A stretch of 64,000 nucleotides of DNA from Jannaschia formosa (lineage in GTDB: Bacteria; Pseudomonadota; Alphaproteobacteria; Rhodobacterales; Rhodobacteraceae): NCBI RefSeq assembly GCF_003340555.1, contig NZ_QPLJ01000001.1:372001-436000 (forward strand), written 5' to 3'. A model generated the notes under the pieces. The model made no database searches. It was not told the origin of the DNA and saw nothing but the letters and a program-made list of their open reading frames with translations. Shown here piece by piece: positions 43,522 through 52,422 of the stretch. The number at the start of each line of letters is the position of its first letter. Within the stretch, counting starts at the first letter, position 1. The position numbers and the translations under genes are program-made.

Positions 43522-43641
43522 CGCGCAATTATCGGGCAGATCGGCGGCCATCCGGAAACAGGAGCGGCCGCCCCCTTGCCCAGGTGTCGGCCGGCTGCCT
43601 AGCCTGAAGGACCCGCAACCTCCGGAAGGGAAGGGTCTGCC

Positions 43642-45120
43642 ATGGGCTTTCTCGACGCGATCTTCAACCTGATCAACGATTTGACCTGGGGCTGGGCACT
43701 CGTCCCGTTCCTCGTCGTGATCGGCGTGTTCTTTACCGTGACGACCGGCTTCGTCCAGTTCCGGTTCTTCAGGCGCATGTTCCGCGTTCTCCGCCCCAAC
43801 GATCCGGGCGCCGATCCGAACGCGATCTCGGCGCGCGAGGCGCTTCTGATCTCGGTCGGCGGGCGCGTCGGCGGGGGCAACATCGCGGGCGTGGCGGTGG
43901 CGATCTCGCTCGGCGGCCCGGGCGCCGTCTTCTGGATGTGGGCCATCGCGCTGATCGGCATGGCGACGAGCCTGATCGAGTCGTCCCTGGCGCAGCTCTA
44001 CAAGCGCCGCGACCCCGACACCGGAGAGTTCCGGGGCGGCCCCGCCCGTTCCATCATCCACGGCCTGGGCGAGGAATACCGCTGGCTCGCCGTGCTCTAC
44101 GCGATCTGCCTCATCGCGTCCTTCGCGATCGGCTTCAACGCCTTCCAGGGCAACACCGTCGCCGGGGCCGCGGCCGACAGCTTCGGCATCGACCGGGTGA
44201 TCACCGGCATCGTGCTGACCGTCGGCACCGGGCTCATCGTCTTCGGCGGCATCCACCGGATCGCCAAGGTGGCCGACAAGATCGTGCCGGTGATGGCGGT
44301 GGGCTACCTCGCGCTGGCGGCGATCATCATCGTCCTCAACCTCTTCTCGGTCCCCGCCGTGCTGTGGGACATCGTCGCCAACGCCTTCGGCCTGCGCGAG
44401 GCGGTCGGCGGCGGCATGGGCGCGGCGCTGGCGCAGGGCTTGCGGCGCGGGCTGTTCTCGAACGAGGCGGGGCTCGGCTCGGCCCCGAACGTCGCGGCCA
44501 CGGCCGCCGTGCGCCACCCCATCAGCCAGGGCATAACCCAGTCGCTGTCCGTCTTCATCGACACGATCCTGATCTGCACGGCGACGGCGCTGGTGATCCT
44601 GCTGGGCGACGTCTACGTGCCGGGCAACGAGATCGACGGCGTGGTGCTGACGCAGCAGTCGCTGGCCTCGCATCTCGGCGGCTGGACGAGCTATGTCCTG
44701 ACGATCGCCATCCTGCTCTTCGCCTTCAGCTCGATCATCTACAACTACTACCTGGGCGAAAACGCGCTGTCGGTGCTGACCGACCGGAAGATCGCGGTCC
44801 AGGTGCTGCGGTTGGCGATCATGGGCATCGTGTTCCTCGGCGCGGTGGCGCCGAACGCGATGGCGGTGTTCTCGTTCTCGGACCCGATGATGGGCATCCT
44901 GGCGGTGGTGAACCTGCTGGCGCTGATGATGCTGTTCCCGACCGCCAAGCGCATCCTCGACGACTTCCGCGCGCAACTGGCCGCCGGGGTGGAGCGGCCC
45001 GTCTTCGACCCCGACAGGTTCGCGGATCTCGATATCGACCGGACCGCCTGGACCGGCAAGGCGCCGGAGCCCTTCGTGCCGCCCGCCCGGCCCGGCGCGG
45101 CGGCCTCGCCCGCCGAGTAG
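43642..45120 (+). CDS. Sodium:alanine symporter (AGCS family)
   Basis: A 492-residue membrane protein of the alanine or glycine:cation symporter family, with about ten segments. GFVQFRFFRRMFRVL near the front, SVGGRVGGGNIAGVAVAISL (the substrate and sodium pocket), FSNEAGLGSAPNVAATAAV and ALRLIC-like segments later are family signatures. It probably imports alanine or glycine with sodium. ATG 43642 has GGAAGGGAAGGG upstream. No glycine riboswitch was seen in the leader. The ASCH gene follows 4 bp after the stop. Confidence 0.93.
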   Translation: MGFLDAIFNLINDLTWGWALVPFLVVIGVFFTVTTGFVQFRFFRRMFRVLRPNDPGADPNAISAREALLISVGGRVGGGNIAGVAVAISLGGPGAVFWMWAIALIGMATSLIESSLAQLYKRRDPDTGEFRGGPARSIIHGLGEEYRWLAVLYAICLIASFAIGFNAFQGNTVAGAAADSFGIDRVITGIVLTVGTGLIVFGGIHRIAKVADKIVPVMAVGYLALAAIIIVLNLFSVPAVLWDIVANAFGLREAVGGGMGAALAQGLRRGLFSNEAGLGSAPNVAATAAVRHPISQGITQSLSVFIDTILICTATALVILLGDVYVPGNEIDGVVLTQQSLASHLGGWTSYVLTIAILLFAFSSIIYNYYLGENALSVLTDRKIAVQVLRLAIMGIVFLGAVAPNAMAVFSFSDPMMGILAVVNLLALMMLFPTAKRILDDFRAQLAAGVERPVFDPDRFADLDIDRTAWTGKAPEPFVPPARPGAAASPAE

Positions 45121-45124
45121 GCCC

Positions 45125-45667
45125 ATGCCGCTCCCGTCCCGGGCCCTGTCCGTGCGCCAGCCCTGGGCCTGGGCAATCCTTCACGCCGGGAAGGACATCG
45201 AGAACCGGTCCGCCTTCTCGATCGCCGCCGGGGGCATGACCCCCGGCCGCATTGCCCTGCACGCGGCGTCGGGCATGACGAGGGCGGAATACGACTGGGC
45301 GGTCTGGCGCATGGGGCGGGACGGCGTCGCCGTGCCCCGGCCCGACGCCCTGCCGCGCCGCGCCATCCTCGGCGCGGTCGAGGTCACGGGCATCGTCAGC
45401 GCCTCCGACAGCCCCTGGTTCGGCGGGCGCATGGGCCTCGTGCTGCGCGACCCCGTGCCCTGCGAGCCGATCCCCGCCCCCGGCGCGCGCGGCTATTTCG
45501 ACTGGCGGCCCGGCGGCGAGATCGCCCCGCCGCTGCGCTGGATGCGCGACTGGGGCCAAGCCGAGGGCGGCCTCTTCGACGACCTGCCCCCGGCCTGGCC
45601 CGAGCCGCCTGCCAGGCCCTTCGGCACCCGACCCAAGGCCGATCCGCCAACCGGGAGTTGCGGGTGA
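45125..45667 (+). CDS. ASCH-domain protein
   Basis: A 180-residue protein with an N-terminal ASCH (PUA-like) domain: ALSVRQPWAWAILHAGKDIE is its hallmark front, followed by RIALHAASGM and AILGAVEVTGI. ASCH proteins bind RNA, and one member, YqfB, hydrolyses N4-acetylcytidine. The C-terminal part (RGYFDWRPGGEIAPPLRWMR) is less typical. It starts 4 bp after the symporter gene and so is probably co-transcribed. Role unknown. Confidence 0.8.
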   Translation: MPLPSRALSVRQPWAWAILHAGKDIENRSAFSIAAGGMTPGRIALHAASGMTRAEYDWAVWRMGRDGVAVPRPDALPRRAILGAVEVTGIVSASDSPWFGGRMGLVLRDPVPCEPIPAPGARGYFDWRPGGEIAPPLRWMRDWGQAEGGLFDDLPPAWPEPPARPFGTRPKADPPTGSCG

Positions 45668-45679
45668 ACCCGGCCCCCG

Positions 45680-45760
45680 CTTTCGATGCTCCGCAAATAT
45701 GCCGGGGGGGGCGAGCGGAGCGAGCGGGGGCAGAGCCCCCTCCCCCGCCCCGGCAGGGAC
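45680..45760. repeat. Dispersed convergent-junction repeat, copy 3
   Basis: Core at 45680-45703 (reverse complement of GGCATATTTGCGGAGCATCG plus AAAG) followed by the hairpin GGGGGC-AGA-GCCCCC at 45726-45740, between the convergent ASCH and AsnC genes. The order of core and hairpin is as in copies 1 and 2. Confidence 0.65.
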
Positions 45761-45776
45761 CGGACGGCAAACGCCT

Positions 45777-46199
45777 CTAACGCCGCCGCGTCGAGAGATA
45801 GAGGCTGGTCTCCGACCGGCTCACCCCGTCGATGCGGCGAATGCGGCCCAGCGCGGCGTCGAGCGCCTCCAGCGTGTCCGCACCCAGTTCGGCCACGAGA
45901 TCCCAGCGGCCGTGGGTGGAGTGGACCGCGATCACCTCGGGCAGGGCCAGCAGGGAACGGGTGATGCGCGGCGCGCCGGTGCCCTCGACCTCGATCGACA
46001 CGACGCCGCGGACGGGGCGGTCGGCCAGGTCGCCGCGCAGGACGGCGCGGAAGCCCAGGATCTCCCCGGCCTCGGTCAGCCGCGCCATGCGCGCCCGCAC
46101 CGTCGCGCGCGTCACGCCGAGTTCGGCCGCGAGCGCCGAGACCGAGGCCCGCCCGTCCGCCGCCAGGGCAGCCAGAAGACGCCCGTCCAGATCGTCCAT
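45777..46199 (-). CDS. Lrp/AsnC family regulator (likely arginase regulator)
   Basis: A 140-residue feast/famine regulator: helix-turn-helix at residues about 5-50 (LDGRLLAALAADGRASVSAL, LGVTRATVRARMARL), RAM effector domain after about 60 (VVSIEVEGTG, VHSTHGRWDLVAELGADTLE, SRSETSLYLS). ATG 46199 is used; the frame can be extended by three codons to a TTG at 46208. It is divergent from the arginase gene across 116 bp, the usual layout for an arginine- or ornithine-sensing activator of arginine catabolism. Confidence 0.9.
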   Translation of the reverse strand: MDDLDGRLLAALAADGRASVSALAAELGVTRATVRARMARLTEAGEILGFRAVLRGDLADRPVRGVVSIEVEGTGAPRITRSLLALPEVIAVHSTHGRWDLVAELGADTLEALDAALGRIRRIDGVSRSETSLYLSTRRR

Positions 46200-46315
46200 C
46201 CTGCGCAATCCTGTTGACCAAATCGGGCGATCCGCCGCCCGTTTCGACCGCTTATCCCGCTCGCGCCTGCCAGGTGAAGCCCCGATCTTCCGGGCAACAG
46301 ATGCAGGAGCCCGAC

Positions 46316-47230
46316 ATGACCCATCAGATCGACCTCATTGGCGTGCCCATGCAATGCGGCGCCGGGCGGCGCGGCTGCGTCATGGGGCCGGACGCGCTGC
46401 GCACCGCGGGGCTGGACCGGGCGCTCATCGCGCTGGGCCATGACGTGCGCGACCGCGGCAACCTCAGTGCCACGCCCCGCGAAACCGGCCCGGCCGCCAA
46501 TCCGGCGATCCACGACCTGGCAGAGGCGGCGGGCTGGGTCGCGGCCCTCCAGTCGGTCGAGGTGGCGCGGGACCGCCTGCCGATCTTCCTCGGCGGCGAT
46601 CACCTGATGGCGGCGGGCACGGTTCCGGCGATGGCCGCGCGCGCCGGGCGCCCGCTCTTCGTGCTCTGGCTCGACGCCCATAGCGACATCCACACGCTGG
46701 AGAGCACCGACAGCGGCAACCTCCACGGCACGCCGGTCAGCTACTTCACCGGACGGTCCGAGTTCACGCCGTATTTCCCGGCGCCCGCCGCCACTGTCGA
46801 TCCCGCGAACATCTGCATGATCGGCCTGCGCTCCGTCGACGGATACGAGCGCAGCGCCCTGAACGAGACGGGGATCGAGACCGCAGACATGCGCCATGTC
46901 GACGAGCACGGGATCGCCGCGCCGCTCCGCGCCTTCCTCGACCGCGTGGCCGCAGCGGATGGCGCGCTGCATGTCAGCCTCGACGTCGACTTCCTCGACC
47001 CGGCCATCGCGCCCGCTGTCGGCACCACCGTCCCCGGCGGCGCCACCTTCCGCGAGGCGCATCTGGCGATGGAGCTTCTGCACGATTCCGGCCTCGTCAC
47101 CTCGCTGGACCTGGCCGAGCTGAACCCCTTCCTTGACGACCGCGGCCGCACCGCCACGCTGATGGTGGACCTCGTCTCGTCCCTTTTCGGCAAGACGGTC
47201 CTCGACCGTCCGACTCGGAGCCGCCTGTGA
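46316..47230 (+). CDS. rocF: Arginase
   Basis: A 304-residue manganese ureohydrolase that splits arginine to ornithine and urea. Metal-binding stretches: FLGGDHLMAAG (His), LWLDAHSDIHTLE (three Asp and His), SLDVDFLDPAIAP (two Asp) and the late SLDLAELNPFLDD with the conserved Glu. The front IDLIGVPMQCGAGRRGC and GPDALR are the arginase type rather than agmatinase. ATG 46316 has CAGGAG upstream. GTGA overlap with the ornithine cyclodeaminase gene; together they turn arginine into proline. Confidence 0.95.
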   Translation: MTHQIDLIGVPMQCGAGRRGCVMGPDALRTAGLDRALIALGHDVRDRGNLSATPRETGPAANPAIHDLAEAAGWVAALQSVEVARDRLPIFLGGDHLMAAGTVPAMAARAGRPLFVLWLDAHSDIHTLESTDSGNLHGTPVSYFTGRSEFTPYFPAPAATVDPANICMIGLRSVDGYERSALNETGIETADMRHVDEHGIAAPLRAFLDRVAAADGALHVSLDVDFLDPAIAPAVGTTVPGGATFREAHLAMELLHDSGLVTSLDLAELNPFLDDRGRTATLMVDLVSSLFGKTVLDRPTRSRL

Positions 47231-48288
47231 CCTGCCAAGCCCCCGCCCCCTCCCGCCTCGCCATGGTTCCGTTCGTCTCGGTCGCCGACATGATGCGCAT
47301 CGTGAACGAGGCGGGCGTGGCCGAGACCATCGCCGCCATCGCCGACCGGATCGAGGCCGACTTCCTGCGCTGGGACAGCTTCGACAAGGTCGCGCGCGTG
47401 CCCTCCCATTCCGAAGAGGGCGTGATCGAGCTGATGCCGACCTCCGACGGGGAGTTCTACGGCTTCAAGTACGTCAACGGCCATCCGGCCAACATGGCGC
47501 GGGGCTTCCAGACCGTGACGGCCTTTGGCGTGCTGGCCCGGGTCGATACCGGCTATCCGGTCATGCTGTCCGAGATGACGGTGCTGACGGCCCTGCGCAC
47601 GGCGGCCATGTCGGTCACCGCCGCCCGCCATCTGGCCCCTAAAGGCGCGCGGGTGATGGCGATGATCGGCAACGGCGCGCAATGCGAGTTCCAGGCGCTG
47701 GGTTTCCACCACTGCCTCGGCATCGAGGAGGTGCGACTCTGGGACGTCGATCCCGCCGCGACCGCCAAGGCGGAGCGGAACCTGCGCGGCACGGGGCTGC
47801 GGGTCGTGCCCTGCGGCTCCGCCGAGGAGGCGATCGAGGGCGCGCAAATCGTCACGACCTGCACCGCCGACAAACGGCAGGCGACGATCCTCACCGACAA
47901 CATGGTCGGCGCCGGCGTGCACCTCAATGCCATCGGCGGGGACTGTCCCGGCAAGACCGAGCTGCATCGCGACATCCTGCTGCGCTCCGACATCTTCGTC
48001 GAGTACCCGCCCCAGACCCGGATCGAAGGGGAGATCCAGCAACTGCCCGAGGATCATCCGGTGACCGAACTCTGGCGCGTCTTCGCCGGCGAGGCGCCGG
48101 GCCGGACCTCGGCCAGCCAGATCACGCTGTTCGATTCGGTCGGCTTCGCGACCGAGGATTTCAGCGCGCTGCGCCATATCCACGGCGAGATGCAGCGGAC
48201 GGGGCATTTCACCCTGCTCGACATGCTGGCCGATCCCGACGATCCGCGCGACCTGTTCGGGATGGTCTCGCGCGCTGTCGGAGCGTAG
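47227..48288 (+). CDS. Ornithine cyclodeaminase
   Basis: A 353-residue NAD-dependent enzyme of the ornithine cyclodeaminase/mu-crystallin family, converting ornithine directly to proline and ammonia. VSVADMMRIVNEAGV starts the family fold; ARVPSHSEEGVIELMPTSDG, KYVNGHPANMARG, the dinucleotide-binding MAMIGNGAQCEFQALGF and HLNAIGGDCPGKTEL (catalytic Asp) are present. GTG 47227 overlaps the arginase stop; ATG 47263 is an alternative that starts nearer the conserved region. Position after arginase fixes the substrate with good confidence. A hairpin with one mismatch follows the stop. Confidence 0.93.
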   Translation: MTCQAPAPSRLAMVPFVSVADMMRIVNEAGVAETIAAIADRIEADFLRWDSFDKVARVPSHSEEGVIELMPTSDGEFYGFKYVNGHPANMARGFQTVTAFGVLARVDTGYPVMLSEMTVLTALRTAAMSVTAARHLAPKGARVMAMIGNGAQCEFQALGFHHCLGIEEVRLWDVDPAATAKAERNLRGTGLRVVPCGSAEEAIEGAQIVTTCTADKRQATILTDNMVGAGVHLNAIGGDCPGKTELHRDILLRSDIFVEYPPQTRIEGEIQQLPEDHPVTELWRVFAGEAPGRTSASQITLFDSVGFATEDFSALRHIHGEMQRTGHFTLLDMLADPDDPRDLFGMVSRAVGA

Positions 48289-48299
48289 CCGGGGCCGCA

Positions 48300-48325
48300 C
48301 CCCGGGACGGCCTTCCGTCGCGGGG
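48300..48325 (+). terminator. Hairpin after ornithine cyclodeaminase
   Basis: Arms CCCCGGGACGG (48300-48310) and CCGTCGCGGGG (48315-48325 approximately) pair with one mismatch, 11 bp after the stop. There is no T-run. Confidence 0.4.
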
Positions 48326-48405
48326 CCTGCGAAGAATGACGGACGGTGAGTCGAACCGGACGGGCGGGGCGTGCGTTGGCCTCCTGCCGCAGCCCGGAGC
48401 CCGAG

Positions 48406-49356
48406 ATGAGCCGACACCCCCTGACCATGAGCGGAGAGCCCGTCTCCCGCACGCCGGACATCTGCATCGTGCTGAACCCCGGGTCAGGCAAGGGCGGCGC
48501 CGCCCGCCGGGCCGAGATCGAGGCCGCGGTTGAGCGGCTCGGCGGGCGTGTCGTGCTGCGCGAGACGCGGCGCAAGCAGGATCCGACCGAGGTCGCGGAA
48601 CGGGCCGCGCGGGACGGGTTCGGGACGCTGGTCGCGGCGGGCGGCGACGGCACGATCTGCGCGGTCGCCGGAGTCGCGCATCGCGCCGGGAAGCGGCTGG
48701 GCGTGATCCCCAACGGCACCTTCAACTTCTTCGCCCGCAGCCTCGATCTGCCGGAGGAGCCGGGCGCCGCGCTGGACCTGATCGCCTCGGGCGCCGAGCG
48801 CGAGATCGCCATCGGCCATGTGAACGGCCGGATCTTTCTCAACAACGCGAGCCTCGGCCTCTATCCAGCGATCCTCGCCGAGCGGGAGGGGACCTACAAG
48901 CGCTGGGGCCGGTCGCGACTCGCGGCGCACTGGTCGGTGCTGACGACGCTGATGCGCTTCCATCGCCCGCTATCGCTCCGCGTTGCGGTCGACGGCAAGG
49001 AGGTCGCGCGGCGCAGCCCGCTTGCCTTCGTGGCGCGCAGTGCCTACCAGCTGGAGCTGCTGGGGCTCGACGGGCCCGAGGACGTCCGGGCGGGGCGCTT
49101 CGCGCTGTTCCTCGCGCCGGATTCGGGTCGCTGGGGCCTGCTGACCATGGCGCTGCGGCTGGCCTGGGGCACGATGAAGCGCGGCCGCGATTTCGAGTAT
49201 CACAGCGGCACCGCGATCGACATCCATACCAAGGCGAAGCGCAGGCTGGTCGCCCGCGACGGCGAGCGGGAAAAGCTGACCTCGCCCTTCGAGTTCCGCA
49301 TGCTCGACACGCCGCTGCGCGTGGCCGCCCCGCCATCGCCGGAGCGCGCGTCCTGA
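48406..49356 (+). CDS. Diacylglycerol/sphingosine kinase-like lipid kinase
   Basis: A 316-residue DAGK-fold lipid kinase (YegS/DgkB-like). ICIVLNPGSGKGGA is the first strand, LVAAGGDGTICAVAG the catalytic glycine-rich motif, IPNGTFNFFARSLDLP the second nucleotide loop, and NNASLGLYPAI the later signature. The lipid substrate is unknown. ATG 48406 with GGAG upstream is preferred over ATG 48427. The stop and the start of the metallophosphoesterase gene share one base (TGATG), so the pair is co-translated. Confidence 0.88.
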   Translation: MSRHPLTMSGEPVSRTPDICIVLNPGSGKGGAARRAEIEAAVERLGGRVVLRETRRKQDPTEVAERAARDGFGTLVAAGGDGTICAVAGVAHRAGKRLGVIPNGTFNFFARSLDLPEEPGAALDLIASGAEREIAIGHVNGRIFLNNASLGLYPAILAEREGTYKRWGRSRLAAHWSVLTTLMRFHRPLSLRVAVDGKEVARRSPLAFVARSAYQLELLGLDGPEDVRAGRFALFLAPDSGRWGLLTMALRLAWGTMKRGRDFEYHSGTAIDIHTKAKRRLVARDGEREKLTSPFEFRMLDTPLRVAAPPSPERAS

Positions 49357-50201
49357 TGCGCCGGATCCTCCACGTCTCCGACCTGCATTTCGGGCGGGAC
49401 CGGCCGGAACTGCTGCGTCCGCTGATCGACACGATCAACCAGATCGCGCCGGACATCGTCGCCATCTCCGGCGATTTCACGCAGCGCGCGCGGCTGGGCC
49501 AGTACCGCGCCGCCCGCGCCTTCCTTTCCCTGCTTGAGCCGCCGCATATCGCCGTGCCGGGCAATCACGACACGCCGCTCGACAACCTGTTCGTGCGGAT
49601 GTTCCGGCCCTGGAAGCGTTACCGGCACTACATCGACCGCGAGCTGGAGCCGAGCTGGACCGACCCCGAGGTCGCCATCATCGGCGTCAACACGGTCAAC
49701 CGCTTCTCCTGGCAGCGCGGGCGGATCGGGCGGCATACCGTGCGCCGGGTCTGCGATGCCTTCGAAGACGACGCCGGGCAGCGGATGCATGTCGCGATGC
49801 TGCATCACCCGCTTGAACACGGGCCCGATGTCGAGAAGCGGCTGATGCGCGGCGCCGGGGATGCCTTGCGCAAGCTGGGCAAATGCGGCGCCGACATCGT
49901 CCTGTCCGGGCATCTGCACACCTGGCACGCGCGACCCTTCGCCGACGCGTCGGGCGTGCTGTTCGTGCAGGCCGGGACCGGCCTGTCGACGCGGGTGCGC
50001 GGCGAGCCGAACGACTTCAACCTGCTGACGGTCGAGGGCCGCGCCGTCGATGTGGAGCAATGGACAGCCGCCGAGGGCGAGACCGTCTTCCGGCCGACCC
50101 GCCGCGCCGCCTTCGAGAAGCCGGGCGACACCTGGATCGCGCGGGACGGGGCCGATCAGCCGGCGGAGGTCGGCCAGGCCCGGGCCGGGCGCCGCCGGTG
50201 A
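49356..50201 (+). CDS. Calcineurin-like metallophosphoesterase
   Basis: A 281-residue dimetal phosphoesterase. Motifs in order: HVSDLHFGRD, AISGDFTQRAR, VPGNHDTPLDN, MLHHPLEHG and LSGHLHTWHAR, giving all metal ligands. It resembles the cAMP phosphodiesterase/lipid-A pyrophosphatase-like branch with no signal peptide. Coupled by TGATG to the lipid kinase gene, so a phosphorylated lipid or lipid-head-group substrate is a reasonable guess, but only a guess. Confidence 0.9.
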   Translation: MRRILHVSDLHFGRDRPELLRPLIDTINQIAPDIVAISGDFTQRARLGQYRAARAFLSLLEPPHIAVPGNHDTPLDNLFVRMFRPWKRYRHYIDRELEPSWTDPEVAIIGVNTVNRFSWQRGRIGRHTVRRVCDAFEDDAGQRMHVAMLHHPLEHGPDVEKRLMRGAGDALRKLGKCGADIVLSGHLHTWHARPFADASGVLFVQAGTGLSTRVRGEPNDFNLLTVEGRAVDVEQWTAAEGETVFRPTRRAAFEKPGDTWIARDGADQPAEVGQARAGRRR

Positions 50202-50204
50202 GGG

Positions 50205-50444
50205 TCAGGTCAGCCCGTTGATGGCGGAGGCGAGCGCCCGGTCCTTGTCCGTCAGCCCGCCCGCATCATGCGTCGTGAGCCGGATCGACACCTTGTTCCA
50301 GACGTTCGACCACTCCGGGTGGTGATCCGCCTTCTCGGCCAGCAACGCCACGCGCGACATGAAGCCCCAGGCTTCGGCGAAGTCGGCGAAGGCGAAGTCC
50401 CGCTCCAGCCCGCCGTCGTGTTCCGTCCATCCGTCGGGGGTCAT
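50205..50444 (-). CDS. Pterin-4a-carbinolamine dehydratase-like protein, short form
   Basis: A 79-residue protein with the whole catalytic core of PCD/DCo[41 protein letters not shown] and [10 protein letters not shown]. The conserved [E/D]KADHHPEW motif with both His is intact. The usual N-terminal 15-20 residues, which form the first helix, are missing: the start ATG 50444 overlaps the upstream stop as ATGA and no earlier start fits. No phenylalanine hydroxylase gene is nearby, so the role may be in molybdopterin or pterin recycling. Confidence 0.85.
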   Translation of the reverse strand: MTPDGWTEHDGGLERDFAFADFAEAWGFMSRVALLAEKADHHPEWSNVWNKVSIRLTTHDAGGLTDKDRALASAINGLT

Positions 50445-51640
50445 TCCTGTTCCTCCTGCTGGCCGCGCCTGAAGGGGCCATAGGCCGTCAGCACCTCGAT
50501 ATCCTCCTCGATGGCGGCGGCCTCGGCCTCGAGGAACTGCGCCACCGCGGCGCGGAAGCTCTCGTTCGGGATATGGTGCAGCGAATGACAGGTCACCGGC
50601 AGATAGCCGCGCGCCAGCTTGTGCTGGCCCTGCGCCCCCGCCTCGACCCGGGACAGCCCGCGCGCGATGGCGTGGTCGATGGCCTGGTAGTAGCACAACT
50701 CGAAATGCAGGTTGGAGTGATGCTCGGTGCAGCCCCAGTAACGGCCATAGAGCACGTCGCGCCCGATGAAGTTCAGCGCGCCCGCCACCGGCTTCCCGTC
50801 GCGCTCGGCCAGGACAAGCAGGACGTCGTCGCGCATCCTCTCCTGCAGCAGGTCGAAGAAGGCCCGCGTCAGGTAGGGCTGGCCCCATTTGCGCCGGCCC
50901 GTGTCCTGGTAGAACCGCCAGAACGCGTCCCAGTGGTCGGGCCGCAACGCGTCGCCGGTATAGGCGCGGATCTCGCCGCCGAAGCCCTGGGCCTCCCGCC
51001 GCTCCTTGCGGATGTTCTTGCGCTTGCGCGACGAGAGGTCGGCGAGGAAGGCGTCGAAATCGGCGTACCCGCGGTTGAACCAGTGAAACTGCTGGCTCGA
51101 CCGTTCCATCAGGCCGAGGGCGGCGCCGGCCCGACGCTCGGCCTCGGTGCAGAAGGTGACGTGCAGCGACGAGAGACCGTTCTGCTCGGTCACCTGGACC
51201 GCCGCCTGGACCAGGGCCTGCATCCCGACCGCCTCCCATCCCGGACGCACGAGGAAGCGGCGGCCCGTGGCAGGGGTGAACGGCACGGCGAGCTGCAGCT
51301 TCGGGTAGTAGTCGCCGCCCGCCCTCTCCCAGGCATGGGCCCAGCTGTGGTCGAAGATGTATTCGCCCTGGCTGTGCCCCTTGGCATAGAGCGGCGCCAC
51401 GGCAATGACCTCGCCCCCCGCCCGCGCGGTCAGGTATTGCGGCTGCCATCCGGTGCGCGGGCCGACGGAATGGCTGTCCTCCAGCGCGCGCAGGAAGCGG
51501 TAGGTGGTGAAGGGATCGTGGGGCGGCCCGCCATCCGCCGCTTCGGGGCAGGCGCAGGCGTCCCAGTCCTCGGGCGCGATCTGATCGAGCCCGCCGAGGA
51601 CGTGGATCTCGACGGAGGTGTCGGGGGCTGTGGCGGTCAT
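50441..51640 (-). CDS. FemAB-like GNAT-fold protein (DUF482 type)
   Basis: A 399-residue protein of the FemAB-like peptidogalycan family (PF04339 type). [19 protein letters not shown] at the front, [48 protein letters not shown] and the late [20 protein letters not shown] and [17 protein letters not shown] are typical. Two GNAT halves are expected. The reaction is not established; family members are suspected aminoacyl or acyl transferases. It starts the three-gene minus-strand run that ends with the short PCD gene. Confidence 0.88.
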   Translation of the reverse strand: MTATAPDTSVEIHVLGGLDQIAPEDWDACACPEAADGGPPHDPFTTYRFLRALEDSHSVGPRTGWQPQYLTARAGGEVIAVAPLYAKGHSQGEYIFDHSWAHAWERAGGDYYPKLQLAVPFTPATGRRFLVRPGWEAVGMQALVQAAVQVTEQNGLSSLHVTFCTEAERRAGAALGLMERSSQQFHWFNRGYADFDAFLADLSSRKRKNIRKERREAQGFGGEIRAYTGDALRPDHWDAFWRFYQDTGRRKWGQPYLTRAFFDLLQERMRDDVLLVLAERDGKPVAGALNFIGRDVLYGRYWGCTEHHSNLHFELCYYQAIDHAIARGLSRVEAGAQGQHKLARGYLPVTCHSLHHIPNESFRAAVAQFLEAEAAAIEEDIEVLTAYGPFRRGQQEEQE

Positions 51641-51666
51641 GGACGGTTAGGTGGGTCCCCGGCCGG

Positions 51667-52422
51667 TCAGGGCAAGTAGCCCTCGAAGGTGACCGCATCC
51701 GCGATGCGGCGCGCCATCGCTTCCTGCGCCCTGGAGCGGATCGTCCAGCACAGCACCGGCAGCCCGGAGGCCTTGATCTCGGCCACCCGCGGCATCTGCA
51801 GCGCATCGGCCTGATGGCTGATGAAGGCGCCGCCGACGCGGTCCAGGTCCGGGATCGCGGCCAGCCGGGCGCGGGTCGCGTCCGACAGCTCCGGCCAGTG
51901 CCGGGCCTCGAAGGCCGAGGTCGTCAGCCCACGCGGCAGGTGCGGCGCGCGGTCGGCCATGCGGGCGACCGAATGCGGGTTGAAGGACATCACCGCCACG
52001 TCGCCCTCGTAGCCGTCGAGCGCGTCGATCACTGCATCCTCCAGCGGGCCGACGCGCGGGCCCATGTCGCCGTCGCGGTCCTTGACCTCGATCAGCACCG
52101 GCACCCGCCCCGCGACGGCGGCCAGCGCCGCGCGGAGCGTCGGCACGCCCTCGTCCCCGCCCAGAAGCGGCGTCTCGCCCAGCGCCGCGGCGCTCAGGTC
52201 GTCGACCGCCCCCTCGCGGCCCGTCAGCCGCGCGAGGTCGTAGTCGTGGAAGGCCATCGCCTCGCCGTCCTTCGACGGCTGCACGTCGAGCTCGATCGCC
52301 ACGCCGATCCCGACGGCGGCGCGGAACGCCGCCAGCGAGTTCTCGGGACGCCCGGCGGCCCGGTCGTGCAGCCCCCGATGGGCGATATGGCCCGCGAGGA
52401 AAAAGACGGGCAGCGGGATCAT
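51667..52422 (-). CDS. Glycerophosphodiester phosphodiesterase
   Basis: A 251-residue TIM-barrel phosphodiesterase (GDPD family). [20 protein letters not shown] carries the catalytic His-Arg and Glu, [20 protein letters not shown] the Glu-Asp metal pair and second His, VLIEVKDRD a further ligand and [10 protein letters not shown] the late motif. No signal peptide: cytosolic. It releases glycerol-3-phosphate from deacylated phospholipids. ATG 52422 overlaps the RidA gene stop as ATGA. Confidence 0.93.
   Translation of the reverse strand: MIPLPVFFLAGHIAHRGLHDRAAGRPENSLAAFRAAVGIGVAIELDVQPSKDGEAMAFHDYDLARLTGREGAVDDLSAAALGETPLLGGDEGVPTLRAALAAVAGRVPVLIEVKDRDGDMGPRVGPLEDAVIDALDGYEGDVAVMSFNPHSVARMADRAPHLPRGLTTSAFEARHWPELSDATRARLAAIPDLDRVGGAFISHQADALQMPRVAEIKASGLPVLCWTIRSRAQEAMARRIADAVTFEGYLP

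Noticed and set aside
43522-43641. A glycine riboswitch ahead of the alanine symporter
   Set aside because: The leader has no paired aptamer with the conserved glycine-riboswitch loops; only a simple hairpin of the preceding gene.
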